DNA of 64,000 nucleotides from Haliclystus octoradiatus (lineage: Eukaryota > Cnidaria > Staurozoa > Stauromedusae > Haliclystidae): assembly GCA_916610825.1 (NCBI GenBank), contig OU744452.1, positions 10,200,021-10,264,020 of the forward strand, written 5' to 3'. The position numbers and the translations under genes are program-made. A model generated the notes under the pieces. The model was not told where the DNA came from and ran no database searches. It saw only the letters and a list, made by a program, of their open reading frames with translations. Every line of letters begins with the position of its first letter. The first letter of the stretch is position 1. Below, in pieces: positions 1-12,404 of the stretch.

Positions 1-218
1 CACTGTATTTCCATGGGTATTTTATGAACGACCACTTTCATTAAAACTTAACGCCCCTAGGCCCAACACATTTTCGTTACCATCCACACCGAGTTTTAAA
101 GAATTTTCTGTGTATAAAGCCACCATTTCATTTAGACATGAACAGAGTGTAGTAGTTGTATATAGTCATTAGCTATAGTTGGCCTAATTAAATTTTATAT
201 TTTGGTTTTAATCAACAG
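1..218. other. Intron sequence upstream of the first visible wolframin exon
   Basis: This stretch ends in a good 3' splice site, a pyrimidine-rich run then CAG at 216-218, and the coding frame of the next exon starts with two bases that complete a codon from an exon outside the window. I see no convincing exon inside it. Confidence 0.5.
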
Positions 219-3200
219 TTGCATGTCTCCGTGCTAATAGTGGGCTGTTTGGCTCATATGAATTAAAGTTTGATGTCATACTTGGATTTCTTGTTGTACT
301 CCGACTGATTGGGTCATACACAAGTACATTCAAGCAGTATAACTTCACTGGTAAGTTATTTAAATGTCTGGTAATGAGCACATGCTTTTACAAGGACGCA
401 TGCCTCGTATTCTAAAGGTAATACTTTGTCATAACATTAAATATATCTGAATAATTTGCATATCCTCCATCAATGATCGTACCTTTCTTACAATGAATCT
501 TTCTTGAGTAGGTTTTGAACAGTAGAGCCAAATTTTTTTTTCTGTTGAATTTTTTAAAAGTTTCAGAATAGAATTTTGACGTTCAGAATTTATTTTTAGT
601 GAATAAAAAGGGGGTGCTCAAATCAATCATTGGCTGTGGGGATTTGAAATCACACAATTTTTACATCAATAACAATTTTTGTTATAAAAATAAGAATTTT
701 TCAGAGGAGAACACAAAAACAGATTAATGTTCACATATTTAAATGAAGCAACACAAACAGTTGAGCATAAAAATAAATAGAATATTACAAGTTGTAAAAT
801 GAAACATAAATCGGCAAATTTGTGGATTAAATTTTGATTACGAATTTATGTACCATTGAATAAAAAATGGTATTAATGAAGCTGATTTTAGTTTATCACG
901 ATATAGCTTGCATTCTTGTATAGGTGAATGGATACATACATACTAATAAGTGCAACGATATAGGCCTACTGTATTCTGCTCTATTCTGTTGCTTCATTGA
1001 TACACTCTAGCAAATTTATTGTAAATTTCTTACCTATCAGATGTAATTATTGCTAAACATTATCCATTAATGGTAATAGCACAGAATGTTACCTAGTTGT
1101 TACACACACCTTGTTAACCGACATATGTGGTAATTTTCAAGTGAACAAAATAGTTATGAATAAGGCTTATAGAAGAAGCAATTCAATTTTTGTTAGAGAT
1201 TCGAAAGTCGAACTGGCTAAAACCACGCGATTGCCGTAACTTTTACTTACTGCGCTGAAACCACGTACATCTTTAGCGCATGCGTTGTAGATCATTTTAC
1301 TCGTTCAACTTATTCATTTTATATAATTTGATTTAGAAATAGTTCGTTCACTTGCTAATTACGATGTTAATAAAACAAATGCGAGGCCAAGTTGCTACCG
1401 ACTTTTTTTTATATAAAGTATTTATTCCAGAAGCTTGATATAATTATTCTTGTTTAATTCCTCTCAACAGCTAATGGTGGCAGCACCTTCGACGTTTCCT
1501 TCAACATAATCGTTGTTATAGAACTGATTGGCATCGTAATGCTGGTATTGATTGCTCTGGCATCACCAATGAAACGACAATTTGGTATTGCCATGGCATT
1601 AGTTCCTATGGTGATGGTGTTACTATGGAGTCAACTTGGCATTGAATTTGCATCATCAACAACCCTTGTATCAATGATTGTGGCATTCATTATTATAGCA
1701 ATGGTGTTTGTTAGCATTCCGTTATCTGCCATGTTAGCATTCTGCTTCTATTACTGCCAACCTACTTCACTTACGGACTTAACTACAATGATAATGACAA
1801 ACACTATATTTCAAATTGGAGTGACTTTTTTAGTCGTTTCTATTGCTATTAAATGTACTGGAGTAGTTGATATGCAGTTGGTTAACATTGGAGCTGCAAT
1901 TATGTTACTCGTTGTAGTTAGCTCACGATTCTATCCACATTATCTCGCTACTATTTCTGAAGTTGACGATAAACTATCTTTTGATGATTACTGTCTGGCA
2001 TGTGGCAATCAACAAAGATTATCCATGAATCAATTTGATGTACAAGTCAAATGCGCTGATTTTGCAACACGGAAAATACAATGGAATGGTGAAGTTATTT
2101 CAATACGGATGGTTTCCATCGATAATGCTGCTTTGAATATAATTCAAACGTTTCCAAAGCCTTTTCAAGTATTTTTAAAATGTGCCTTCGGTCGTACCAA
2201 TGAAGAGTAAGTAACATATTTTACTAGAAAGAGTATTTAATGTGTTTAATTAAACTTTTATCACTTTTCTCGCCACAATGATAAGCACAAATATTATGCA
2301 CTTAATTGTACTTACATCACATGTATGTCCAACAATACAATATCATCCAATAATTGAGAGTTGTGTAGCAGCTATATGATTTCATTTCATCTTAGTTGTA
2401 TATCTTCGACATTTTTATGATTGAGATGGTGATCTTTTTATAAGAACAGAATTGAATCTATCAATCTGATTGGTTTAGAGCCCCGACGCCTATCAGCTCA
2501 AAAACAAAGGTTTGAAACATTTTGCAAATCCTTCTAGAGATACATGATGTGAATTTCGAATTTGATCGGGAATTTTCAAGAACATGAACTTATAAGAACT
2601 AAGAACGCATGCATGTAATTAAGTCGTGTGACAGTTTATTTGAGAGTATATTTATTTTACCCGTTTTTAAAATTAACACATTCTAATTGTTTGATTTCAG
2701 GTTCATTACATCATTAAAGAAAGATTTATGTCACCTTTCAAAATATAACGTACATAATATGGAAATGATAGTCACATCAAAATGCAGAAATTCTTCAGAA
2801 AATGAAACATTTGCTCTTCGTGGTGGGAATTCATTGTTGAAAGCTGTAACACATTTGTATCCAGGCAACAAGGTAAGTTTGAAATCATTTTAAATGCTAT
2901 ATGCACTCGAATCAATTGGTATATATTATATATTCTACAAAGAATTGAGTTGCAAAATTGTCAAAATCTACCCTACTTTGATGATCAAATTTTGGTTTTG
3001 AAAAATCGTACAGTATATTTTTGATGACATCATTCTGAGATATGAGGTGGAGGCTATAATGCATCATGAAATTCTTCGTCTTGTTTTAATTCCATGTTCT
3101 AGTTTGTTCGCCTTTCCTCTCGTTGTGGATCCTTTTCATTCATCAATTTGGCTCATAAAACAATACTGTATTAGCAACTAAAATAAACTTTGAACAACAT

Positions 3201-4970
3201 TGTCACTCTGTGCACTAACACCTAAATGGCCTTTCTTATACTATCGTATACTATTGCATCGGAAGTATATCGTATACCTAACCGTCGTTTACGGCCATCG
3301 AAACCTTTGATTATTCACCAAAACCATCAATACGAGTACGATTTTTATGGAATGTTTCTAACATATATCGGCTGTCTGACTGTGACAATGTTGATGACGG
3401 AACTGCCAGAAGCGAGTTACAGCAGCAATGAAATCTTAAAGTTGACACATGTCCAACTTGAACAATCACTTCTGAATTCGAAGAATTTACAGCACATTCG
3501 CTTGGTTTTAACTCCCTTGCTGTTGCTCTTTTCATTGTTACTATTTAATTCCTCTTAATGCAGTTAATGTTATGCCAATGCACATTGCAATATCGGCTTC
3601 CCCTCTCCTCTGTTTGTAGCCCCCTGTCATTTATATTATAACATTGAGTCTACTTTGAAATCTGTACGAGCTTGGTCGTATTATTCTACCCGTATAACAT
3701 TGAATGATCAAGTGGTTGAGTACTTGAATGCCTAGTTGATAGCTACCCTGCCCTAAATGTCTCTTCGCGAAGTTTTTTTTCTACATAATTAAAATCATAA
3801 CTTTGTTGGTGGGAAAACATCAATTGTGCTCGATGAAGATTGTCAGAGATAAGAGTCAGACGCTGTCTACGTTTCTCAGAGTTTCGTGCAATACCGCCCA
3901 TCAAGTACTACCCTAATGCCGAGTATAGCACTTTTCGCTGATATCTCGGATGCTGCACGGCAAAATTCTGTATCTACCTATTCGATGTCATGAAATTACG
4001 TAGTGTACCTATTTGTATTTTCCATTCCTCATTTCTTTCACAGCTTGTATGATGTGTTGAAATAATGTTTGTGCATAATGTGTTGATATCTTGTTATTGT
4101 AAGTTAGATTGTTTATTATGTTTATTGTGTTGTGATATATTGATATGTAGATTGTAGTGATATGTGATCTTGAGATCAGGGGGGCGGGTAGGATTTAGTT
4201 ATGATATTGTTTATGGTAACACGTCTTTCTGTTCCTGGTCTCAACAGTTGTATATCTGTGTGAAGTGTTGTAGTTACGATGTGTTGAATATGTGATGTCA
4301 TGTAGTATTTTAAGTGTTGTGCATGTTGTTGTTCCGTGTGATAATTAGTAATGTTTTGTGATTGGTGCTTCGTATTGTCATGTGATTAATAACTGTTATA
4401 TGTATTTTATATGTATCTGTTGTTTCGCCCTCTTGCTAGTGGATCGTTGTTGTGCGAACATTAAAGTTATAACGTAAAATTAACGTGCTTGTTTTCTTTC
4501 TCCTCCATGCCGACCCCGTAAGAATCTTACACAGCTATCAATATTCGTGAGCACCTTGTAACAACACCTCGCCTACCCAGATAACTCGCCCCCTAGTAAG
4601 CAATGCCTTAATGGGAGTGATATCGTGATTAATGCATTACATTAAATCGTTAAGTGCTGTGTGTACTCGTGTATACACACCCCCTTACTTACATACTTTC
4701 TTTTTATTTTGAAAAATATCAAACTCACAACATTGATTTGAAATTCATTTCATTAACATTTCTCAGGTATCATTTTCTGGAACACTACAATCTGGTCTGG
4801 GTACTAATAAGGTAATCATCCTATCCTCAATAATTCAAACATCAAAATCAAAACCAGATGAAGGAGTCAACATGACTATCTCTCAGCGGGTTCACTCTGC
4901 ATTCTATGATTCATTAAGGGCGATTGTAGGACCTATAGGTTCTATCAAGATACGGAAACGAAATGCATAG
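219..4970 (+). CDS. WFS1: Wolframin, C-terminal part (four exons, 5' end outside window)
   Basis: Exons 219-350, 1471-2206, 2701-2872 and 4767-4970 join in phase at GT/AG sites and encode 413 residues ending in TAG. The first two exons give a run of hydrophobic membrane segments. A lumenal Cys-rich part follows, with YCLACG near 1990, then QVKCADF and a segment ending VSIDNAALNIIQTFP. In human wolframin the matching stretch ends with TDIDNSAESAINMLP. The exon at 2701 carries LCHLSKYN, like the human CHIKKFDRY. The last exon carries VSFSGTLQSGLG, which matches the human C-terminal OB-fold-like region (FSTILEGRLG). Wolframin is an ER membrane glycoprotein involved in ER calcium handling and the unfolded protein response. 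The C-terminus ends in a basic KIRKRNA rather than the aromatic tail of the human protein. A weak ATTAAA polyadenylation signal lies at 5193-5198. The homology is from recognition of family sequence, not a search. Confidence 0.85.
3226..3690. repeat. Repeat relic in the last wolframin intron
   Basis: About 130 bases at 3560-3690 recur at about 17964-18095 with roughly 85-90 percent identity (shared words include TGCCAATGCA and ATATCGGCTTCC). A 110-codon open frame lies just 5' of it (3226-3558), with a hydrophobic Leu-rich end but no recognisable domain. It is not bounded by splice sites that fit the wolframin frame. I read the block as a transposon fragment rather than an exon. Confidence 0.5.
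3950..4540 (+). repeat. GT-rich repeat, putative LTR or retroelement 3' end
   Basis: The strand is strongly GT-rich from about 4040 to 4440. A purine tract (GATCAGGGGGGCGGG) lies at 4175-4189 and an ATTAAA hexamer near 4461. The 3' part, with TTCTCCTCCATGCCGACCCC near 4500-4517, resembles the minus strand at about 42010-42110, where the same GT-rich strand bias continues to about 42560. This suggests two dispersed copies of one element. I could not define termini or target-site duplications, so LTR identity is inference. Confidence 0.4.
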
Positions 4971-6774
4971 AGGTGTTCCAATCTCCAATGGTATTATCTT
5001 GCTATAAGAACACTTTATTATACTATTTATAACATCACACTGACTTTAATACTTGCTGGTATCAGCTAGTTAGACGCACATTTACAACGCAGCTATCAAA
5101 CAAGTGTTCATCTCCATACAAATACAAATGCGCTATTTATTACAGTGAAGTATACATTCATTCATTATAATAATAATACATTATAGATTTATATTAAACA
5201 CTCTTTCAGAATTGCAATCTTAATGCAAAATGTAAATATGATAATTGTTTGTATAAAACGTATTTAATATATCGATCTAAGATTTCATAATTCAAATTTC
5301 TATACTTCTACCAAATGTTAGCTGCAACATGAGTTCAATATGTTTGCTACTTCGAAACAAAATTTCATTAACTCAGACATGAAATTGTCCAGTCTTTTGG
5401 CAGATTTCAGTCTTATTATTCTACCTTTATAAAGTATAAAATGTGTCTTTTTCAGTCTTCTTTCAGCCTAAATCCTTAGTTATTAGTTTCAGTCTATTTT
5501 CAGTCTATTTTCAACATTTTTACTCTCTTATCTGTTTGAATACGGTTCATAAGAACATTGAGGTACAAATTCTGAGCAATTTAAGAACAACAAATATTCT
5601 GTGGCTTATTTTTGAAGGCAAACAATTATGAGCATGTAAAAACATTTTAAGCTGATATTTCTCATTTCTAGAATTTCAGAGCATTTCAGGCTCAACCCAA
5701 TTGTTTGTGTTTGTTATTATTAATAGAATGTAATAGAGGGATGTCATTTTCAAGTTGGAATGTGTTAAAAACAAATGATTATTTGTATAAAAATTAGATA
5801 TGTAATCATCCTACGTTATGTAAAAATGTCTTGAAACACAAGGGATGTTTTGAAAGTATTTTCACTCAATCAATAATCAATAAGATAACTGTTTAAATTT
5901 AGTAAATATGTAAGTAAATCATTCTAATTTAATGGCAGTAGACAAATACTGACCAAAACGATATTCCAATAATAAAAATATTGAAAGTATTGCATTCCAG
6001 TTTTTGTTACAAAATTCTTTATAAAAAGACGCATCTCTACAGTAGATAAATTCGCATTGTGTGTGAGGTCGATGTAGCATGCTAGGTGTGGCAGAAATCG
6101 CAAAACTATTCGAAGAGGTTATTGCATAAATCTATGGTGGTTATCTTTGAAATATATCAACACAAAATAATGCCAATTATTACTGCCGAAAATATCTACA
6201 TTGACATTCATAAGAACTACCATATTGACCTGCATATTGGCACCGTGATAGAGGTTTACTGCGTTGAGAAATGTTATCTTTGCAACCCAACCCTATATCG
6301 GCCTTAAGATATGGGTTTTATTCATTCCAGTTTCTGTGAATATTGCTTTTGCTGTGGTACACATCCCATAGGATTAGTTCGTAATGGGTATATTATTTGG
6401 GATCGTTGGTTGCTAAGACATGACTGATTCAGATACCCTATATACTGTGATGCTGCATCAATGCCACACGAGCCATTATCATCACAAGTGTATAAGGCAA
6501 GAGCTAATTTCAGAATTTAAAAGCAAAGTAAAATTATAATTTAAAACTACTCTATAGATACATTCAAAAAATATAAAGCACAACAACGTTGTTTACAGAC
6601 AATCATTCGTACAAATTTGAAATTATAAAATTAAATGTCTGATAGCAAAACGATAACAATGTTGTTGCAAGCGCAGTATCTATGCGTATTATAGAGAATA
6701 TGTCCCGGATTATATACTTTACAGCATGTATATTGTATTTGTAGAAATTAATCCTGATGTACCAATTTCGGATT
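4971..6774. other. Intergenic region between wolframin and the first STEAP gene
   Basis: The two genes converge here. The 3' UTR of wolframin should occupy the first few hundred bases. On the minus strand an AATAAA at 6317-6322 could serve the STEAP gene, giving a 3' UTR of about 450 nt. Short open frames at 5443-5631 and 6086-6307 show no domain. I see nothing else. Confidence 0.5.
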
Positions 6775-8235
6775 TCAGCAGCAAAAGTTTGATAATTTCG
6801 ATGGATGATTATATCGACCAGAACGAATTCTAATCAATCGGTTCCTTAGACATGGCATCAATAATATGAGTTTTTGCAAAACAACAAACATTGCAAGGAG
6901 GGGCATTAAAAATACCGAAGGTGGTATTCCATGTGGATACGATTTAAAATACTTTGGTGAAAATACATTATATGCATATACCATAATATGCATAATACCA
7001 AAACACATGCCAAGATATCCCATGAAAGACTGGACAAAATCCCATTCACGCCATGACATTCTTGCATTAACAGAAGGTAATGATGTTATACCAAGGATAG
7101 TGAAGGTAGCGAATGATAGAATAGCATACAAGAGAGATACTTCTGCTTCTACTGTGAACCGGCGATACATTGTGAGTCCAGGGTTGTTGTTAATTGGTAT
7201 CTTCCTCATCATGCGAAACACATAGCCTCCACTCATCAATAGGACACTGTCACAGGCATGCATACCCACAAATAACAATGCTATCAAACCCAGCTGTTTT
7301 CTTGCTTTCATCCATCTATCAAGCCAGTTTGGAAATTTTGAATATTTTGTACCACGGACAAGTTGTAAGAAAGAAGCAATATTACCTGGCATATAGACCA
7401 AGGCGAATAAAGTAATTGCCTGCCAACCAAATAAATAATTCATTTGGTATGATGCAATCTCTTCAGTATTAATGTGATCCAGGAGACCTTTTCTTAAAAA
7501 ATGAATTGTTGAATTAATGATGAATACAATTACACTAATAATAACAGCAAGCTTCCAATCAGGAAATAGACGTAATGGTATATCTTCAATGTGATTGGCT
7601 GAAGTTAGTCGACCATGGTCAACCGGTGTCAAACCAATGTCTCTCATTAAATCCATAATGGTTTGTTTGGCTGACTGATTATCACAACAAACGTATGTGT
7701 TTTTAGTTGATCCAAATAAATCATATTCCAATGACCATGCTGAAACTGTATTCAACGATTTTGCTATGTATGATTGATGGAGTAAACTTGACAAATACAA
7801 AGCATTGCATGAATCAGTCATTCTGTCCTTATTGCTTACATCAACAATTATTTTACCACGTAATACAGTCTCAAGTTTCGGGACAACTTCATCGTAGGCA
7901 TGACGAGGAATTGTCAAAAATATAACATCAGATTTTTGACAAGCTTCTTCATAGCTATATGTTTCTGCACCTAATTTTGTAATGATTTCATTCCCCGAAC
8001 AACGACGAGTACCAATGACAGGCTTCACTCCACATGAACGAAATCGTTGTGCTAAAGCCTCACCATAAAAGCCATTTCCTAAAATACCAACAACTTTGCT
8101 AGTAATAACTTCGCTACCTTGATTGAAACCAATTGTGTGTGTTTTGTTAAGTAAGGGTTTAACCTCGACTTCAACGACGTCGTTCTCCTGGTCTCTAAAC
8201 GTAGAATTATATTCTGTGAGTTCGATGGAAGCCAT
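6775..8235 (-). CDS. STEAP-family metalloreductase, paralogue A (intronless)
   Basis: One uninterrupted frame of 486 residues. STEAP proteins are six-helix membrane reductases that pass electrons from cytosolic NADPH through FAD and one heme to Fe3+ or Cu2+ outside the cell or in endosomes. The N-terminal F420-oxidoreductase-like domain has the dinucleotide motif GNGFYG at about residues 53-58 and GTRR at 75-78, a position suited to the NADPH phosphate. Hydrophobic segments begin near residue 229. The likely heme ligands are His326 (GMHACD) and His416 (IMHIMV), spaced as in human STEAP4 (His304 and His397). The family signature SLPSVNARMSWREW lies at 385-398. The start ATG has a good context (AAAATGG). 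The protein ends in Cys-Cys, as does paralogue B. Length is typical of STEAP2/3/4. I cannot assign it to one vertebrate STEAP. Confidence 0.93.
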   Translation of the reverse strand: MASIELTEYNSTFRDQENDVVEVEVKPLLNKTHTIGFNQGSEVITSKVVGILGNGFYGEALAQRFRSCGVKPVIGTRRCSGNEIITKLGAETYSYEEACQKSDVIFLTIPRHAYDEVVPKLETVLRGKIIVDVSNKDRMTDSCNALYLSSLLHQSYIAKSLNTVSAWSLEYDLFGSTKNTYVCCDNQSAKQTIMDLMRDIGLTPVDHGRLTSANHIEDIPLRLFPDWKLAVIISVIVFIINSTIHFLRKGLLDHINTEEIASYQMNYLFGWQAITLFALVYMPGNIASFLQLVRGTKYSKFPNWLDRWMKARKQLGLIALLFVGMHACDSVLLMSGGYVFRMMRKIPINNNPGLTMYRRFTVEAEVSLLYAILSFATFTILGITSLPSVNARMSWREWDFVQSFMGYLGMCFGIMHIMVYAYNVFSPKYFKSYPHGIPPSVFLMPLLAMFVVLQKLILLMPCLRNRLIRIRSGRYNHPSKLSNFCC

Positions 8236-9849
8236 TTTCCTTCATTGATTGAATTGCTTGACTTGCTTCACAACATAACATTCGCAAAAGATCAATCGTC
8301 ATTCACACCACCATGCGCCCACATGTGATTTTTTCACTTACGTATTTTACTAAGAAGATCTCTCTGAAATCTGACTTGATAAATACTTGTGGTTTATTGA
8401 TTCAATCTGTTTTGTATTGAAACCCAAGAAAACAGATATGCTTAGTGATGGATGTATGTTGATACAGAAATACTTGTTTGTTGTTAAATACAGTACTGTA
8501 AATATCATATTATCAACTTAATAATGATATATCAATAGAAAACACCAAAATTCATTCATGTTGTTACATTGTTTCACATCACGCCTTAGCGATCATATGA
8601 AAAATAAAGGCGGGAATAAATGTGAAAATCCTATGTTTATACGAATTGAGGTATCAATTCATAGATTTTGTGGTATAAATTCTAGATTCGCTTTACAGTA
8701 TATTCTTATCTTATACCATCTTTCTTTTTTTTTTCTCTCGTATATTTCCGATTTCTATTTTTCTAATTTTTTAAAGTGCATATATCACCTTTTGGACAGA
8801 ACGGATTTGGATGGAACTTTTTTACTTTCCGTATATATGTCACTGTTGCGTTTTTGCATAGCGCGACTCCTTTCCCCGTCGAAATCGTCACTCTCAAGAA
8901 AAGGAAGTATTACATTTGCTCGACGTCTATAGGAGCAATCAGGAAAGCCTAGCCAAGAGGCAGAACATATCCTACACAGCGTCAGTTCACCGGGCCGAAA
9001 GCTTATACTGCAATTGTCGAAAAGCAGGTTAAATTCAAGCTATGTGGGTCTAAGCAATTGCGCTATGTAAGATGCTAGGATATCTAATGTGTGGGAAAAA
9101 AGCTAATTTCTGTATATATATATACGACAAGGACCTGGAATTCCTATTGGGTGGACACTGGACACGCTTCATAGGACTTAGGCATCATAACGTTTCATAA
9201 CACGATCAAAGTTACAACAGCCAAGCTACCGAGATGTATGAATGTGAGAATGAACACCAAGAAGACTATTATTCCAACTATTAACTATATTAACTGATTA
9301 TGAAAACTAAATACAAAAATATATTACAAAGCACAGGCAGCTTGAGGAATTACGAAATAAACTTTCAGTTTCATGAAAAAGAGAGCCAACATCATCGCCG
9401 GCACAACATGTACGTTTTCATTTGTGTTAAAGAATTGACACAGAGATTGAAACAATGGAAAGAGGGAATATTATTGAAAAGGATAATGGTCGTGCCCCAT
9501 GGGTGCCAAATGTGGTACAGTACTAGTACCAAAAGAAAATCAAAGAAAATGGAGGAATAAATGCAACCGTCCATGCATGCGTGAATGCATGCAAAGAAAA
9601 TGCGGCCGTTAAATATACAATTATACATGCACCGATACAAGCACATCACAGTACACCACAGTGCACAGCTGCTCATGCGGGAGATATAATAGATTAATGC
9701 GGTACAGTAAGTTCCTTGGAGTTTCTCACTCTGTTGTTCTCGAGAGGGATAAACAACATTCATTTTACTTGAAAACATATGCAGATTCTATGCCCCTGTT
9801 TTCCTTTGGGAAATGTAAGACAATGTCGCAGAAAAAATTGAAAGGGAGC
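8236..9849. other. Intergenic, nothing recognised
   Basis: This is the upstream region of STEAP paralogue A. Open frames at 8558-8932 and 9392-9778 have no domain and biased, low-complexity composition. A short run of GCATGC-type words lies near 9572-9592. I see no clear transposon boundary. Confidence 0.4.
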
Positions 9850-10420
9850 TTATAGACTTAAGATGGGAATAAAGCTGACATCTGCGGAATTCAACAGAGC
9901 ACTTAGGTCAATCTTTGCGAGCAGAACAACAACAACAATCAGGTGTTACGTTAAACCCTGCTAAATTCCATTATGGGGAAATATTGTCAGCTATGAAGGC
10001 ATTAAACTTTATCCAAGAAAGATGACAGCACGGGAAAGAAACTTCTGTTCGATACAGATGAAGTCTGAAGTGGTATCGTTTCTCTACATAATTCAATCGA
10101 ATGCAGAAGGCATCCCTATTTTGGCGAAAGAAGACTATGTTAATCTGCGAAACCTAACTTGCTGGGCTTATATGATTACATCACGCCAACAAGAGATTAG
10201 CTCCCTTAATCCAGCATTAAGTAACGATGTCTCCATACGATACTTTGATGTGATATTAAACGCTATCATATGTTTGTGATTGTATATCAATCTGGAATCA
10301 GAATCCTGGCTTAAGATTATAGTGAAACATCTTGCAATCCAGTTGCTTCTGCCGTAGAGCAACAATTCCAATGGATCTTTGGTATGCGCAATTAGATTTG
10401 AAGGCCAATTACAGTTGACT
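9850..10420 (+). pseudogene. Decayed Ty3/gypsy pol fragment (RT connection to RNase H)
   Basis: From 9895 a frame reads EHLGQSLRAEQ then SGVTLNPAKFHYGE, which matches the end of a gypsy reverse transcriptase (consensus SGVTLNPxKCxFG). A further stretch at about 10063-10130 reads SEVVSFLYIIQSNAEGI, like the SFLGIIxSxEGI motif that follows it in gypsy pol. At about 10379 LWYAQLDLKA resembles the RNase H motif RYAQIExEAL. Stops and frameshifts separate these pieces. It is a different and older copy than the element at 12230-16820. Confidence 0.6.
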
Positions 10421-11092
10421 TTTCGCTTCTGCGATAATAAGATTTCTGGTCCAGCTCCTTCAGACTTTGTTATCGGCTTTAAACCTCCTTGAACAAACTA
10501 TCAATAAATCTTTTGCTGACTTGTCAGAATGCCGATGAGTACTTCATATAATTTTCCTCTTTTTGGCAGACTGGGCAGCTCCACCTGTTGTTGACGATGA
10601 AGTGTTTATATTGGTTGCAGCAAACGAAGGTACGCATGTGAAGTCACGAACCAATAATTTTCCCCTATAGACCACCGATGAATATTGTGCCATCCAATCT
10701 GGTCTCTTTCCATCGTTTCTTGCGAGGGTATGTGCATGCCTTCTGCATGAATGTGCCAGGTGATTTATTGCAGGCTAGACCGTGGTGACGAACTTTATTT
10801 ACTTTGAATCCGCATCGACAGATGTGTACTTTGCAGATTTCAAACCAAGAAGAAGTGAAATTGCAATACGCAGTTGATCCTTTGGAACACAACGATGCAG
10901 ATGGTAATACTTTTAGCCAAGCATTTTCTTCCTTTTTCCTCAGAAATTGATCGCCTTGATTGGAGTTCATTCAGCTGAACTATTGTAAGTTCCTGATCCC
11001 AAACTTTCTGCTTTGCAGATTGTAATTCTGATAAATTGATATCATATGTCTTGTTGCAATGAATAGTTACAAACATTTGCAAGCATGTGGTA
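10421..11092. other. Probable transposon-derived spacer, unassigned
   Basis: No gene is supported. A minus-strand open frame at 10665-10970 has no recognised domain and is probably chance or relic sequence continuing from the adjacent pol fragment. Confidence 0.35.
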
Positions 11093-11630
11093 ACCCTTTT
11101 CTAAAATAAAACAAATGTCGGAATCTCATTCGACAGTGAATTTTCAATTCATGAATTCACATTTTAAAATTCGATTTCAATTCATAAACCAAGCAAAGAG
11201 AATCACACAACAAGATAGATATTGTCGAATAAAGAAAGACATATACAAGAACGTCTGTAATATAAGTGGTACAATAGTTTTTTAGCAAATTAATGCAGTT
11301 ATTGTTATTTAAATTTTAGGTTTACCTGGAAACAGCGACGTAGCCTATAAATGTCTTTCATTCTGTGTTTTTATTTTGAATGTTACACGACCAATAACTC
11401 ATTCACCACGCTTTTCAATAAATATAAACATCTTGAGCTAAATGTGGTTTTGTAAATCGTAGCCATTATTGAGAAATTTATTGCATTGTTATCAAAAGTT
11501 ATAAATTCTGCATTTTATCACAGATCAAACTTTTTGAAGCTTGCGGTTTTTCCCGGTTTTCGGAGCCATGTTTACCCTAGGATTTCATGCACGCTCTTTC
11601 GACCAATCAGATTGCAGAAAACCTTCGTGA
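11093..11630 (+). repeat. Dispersed repeat, copy 1 (copy 2 at 34947-35485)
   Basis: About 540 bases align in the same order and strand with 34947-35485. Shared words include AAACAAATGTCGG, CATAAACCAAGCAAAGAGAA, GAATAAAGAAAGACATA and CATTCTGT. Differences are scattered point changes and small indels. Neither copy has an open frame. Class is unknown; a non-autonomous element is likely. Confidence 0.75.
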
Positions 11631-12229
11631 TATTTTAGAAACAGCCTTCAAAGCCTGCATGGGTTAACCAGAGGAATCCAGTGATGTACTGTAGTGCCAT
11701 TTACAGAAGCAGAAATAGCGCATGGAGCAATATATTGTGATGAGCGAATGCCAATACCACCAATAGAAACAGGTAAAGTTGCTTGTTGCCATGATTTCAG
11801 TTATTATCGAGGTGGATATTTAGGATTTCTTCTAAGGCTCCTTTACATATCAAGTTCCAATGTTTCAATCCCTCCCGTTCGGGTTGCATAAGCAGCATTT
11901 CTTAGAAGTGCAGAATTGGAAGTATTGCCATTGGTATGGTTTGTTGGCTAGTGAGTGTCCTTCTATTATTATAACATTGCATGGTAATGACGCTCGTCAT
12001 TTACCGCGAGGTATCTATAAAACTTTACAGTTTAATTGACAAAGTTTATAATATTGTACAGGATGCAATGAAAACAGCTAGTTTTAATAATGCATGCCCA
12101 ACTACATCAATTGATGACTTCTACATTTGCAAAATTTAAACGCCATGTTACCTTTTTTACAACTCTAATGTGCTTGGCATTCCAATAACGTCTTTGCTGC
12201 TATGCTACTGACTGCTAGTTTGCTACCGC
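11631..12229. other. Spacer before the gypsy element
   Basis: No gene or clear repeat is supported. An open frame at 11694-11891 shows no domain. Confidence 0.35.
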
Positions 12230-12324
12230 TGTTGTATGCCACATAGTTCAACATTTGAGTTTATTGAGTGTTATCTTTGTGTTGTCTTTACTAACGTTGT
12301 GCAACAATTCCGACGCTCACACCA
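12230..12324 (+). repeat. 5' LTR (short) and primer-binding site
   Basis: The LTR runs from TGTTGTATGCC to CACACCA, about 95 bases, and TGGCGCAGTG follows at 12325-12334. Its start is repeated at 16791. LTRs under 100 bases are known in mag elements. Confidence 0.6.
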
Positions 12325-12404
12325 TGGCGCAGTGATTTATTCAACTTTCGCTGAGAATTACGTCTACTGACTTCTTACTTGATTCATTAATTATTATCTT
12401 TAAT

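Noticed and set aside
3226..3558. 110-codon open frame in the last wolframin intron as a gene
   Set aside because: No recognised domain, not in phase with splice sites, and directly followed by a dispersed repeat. More likely transposon-derived.
6866..7225. Plus-strand frames opposite STEAP paralogue A
   Set aside because: Antisense shadows of a clear coding sequence; the similar frame at 21844-22047 opposite paralogue B has the same cause.
8558..8932. 124-codon open frame as a gene
   Set aside because: Low-complexity, Phe/Leu/Ser-rich, no domain and no supporting signals.
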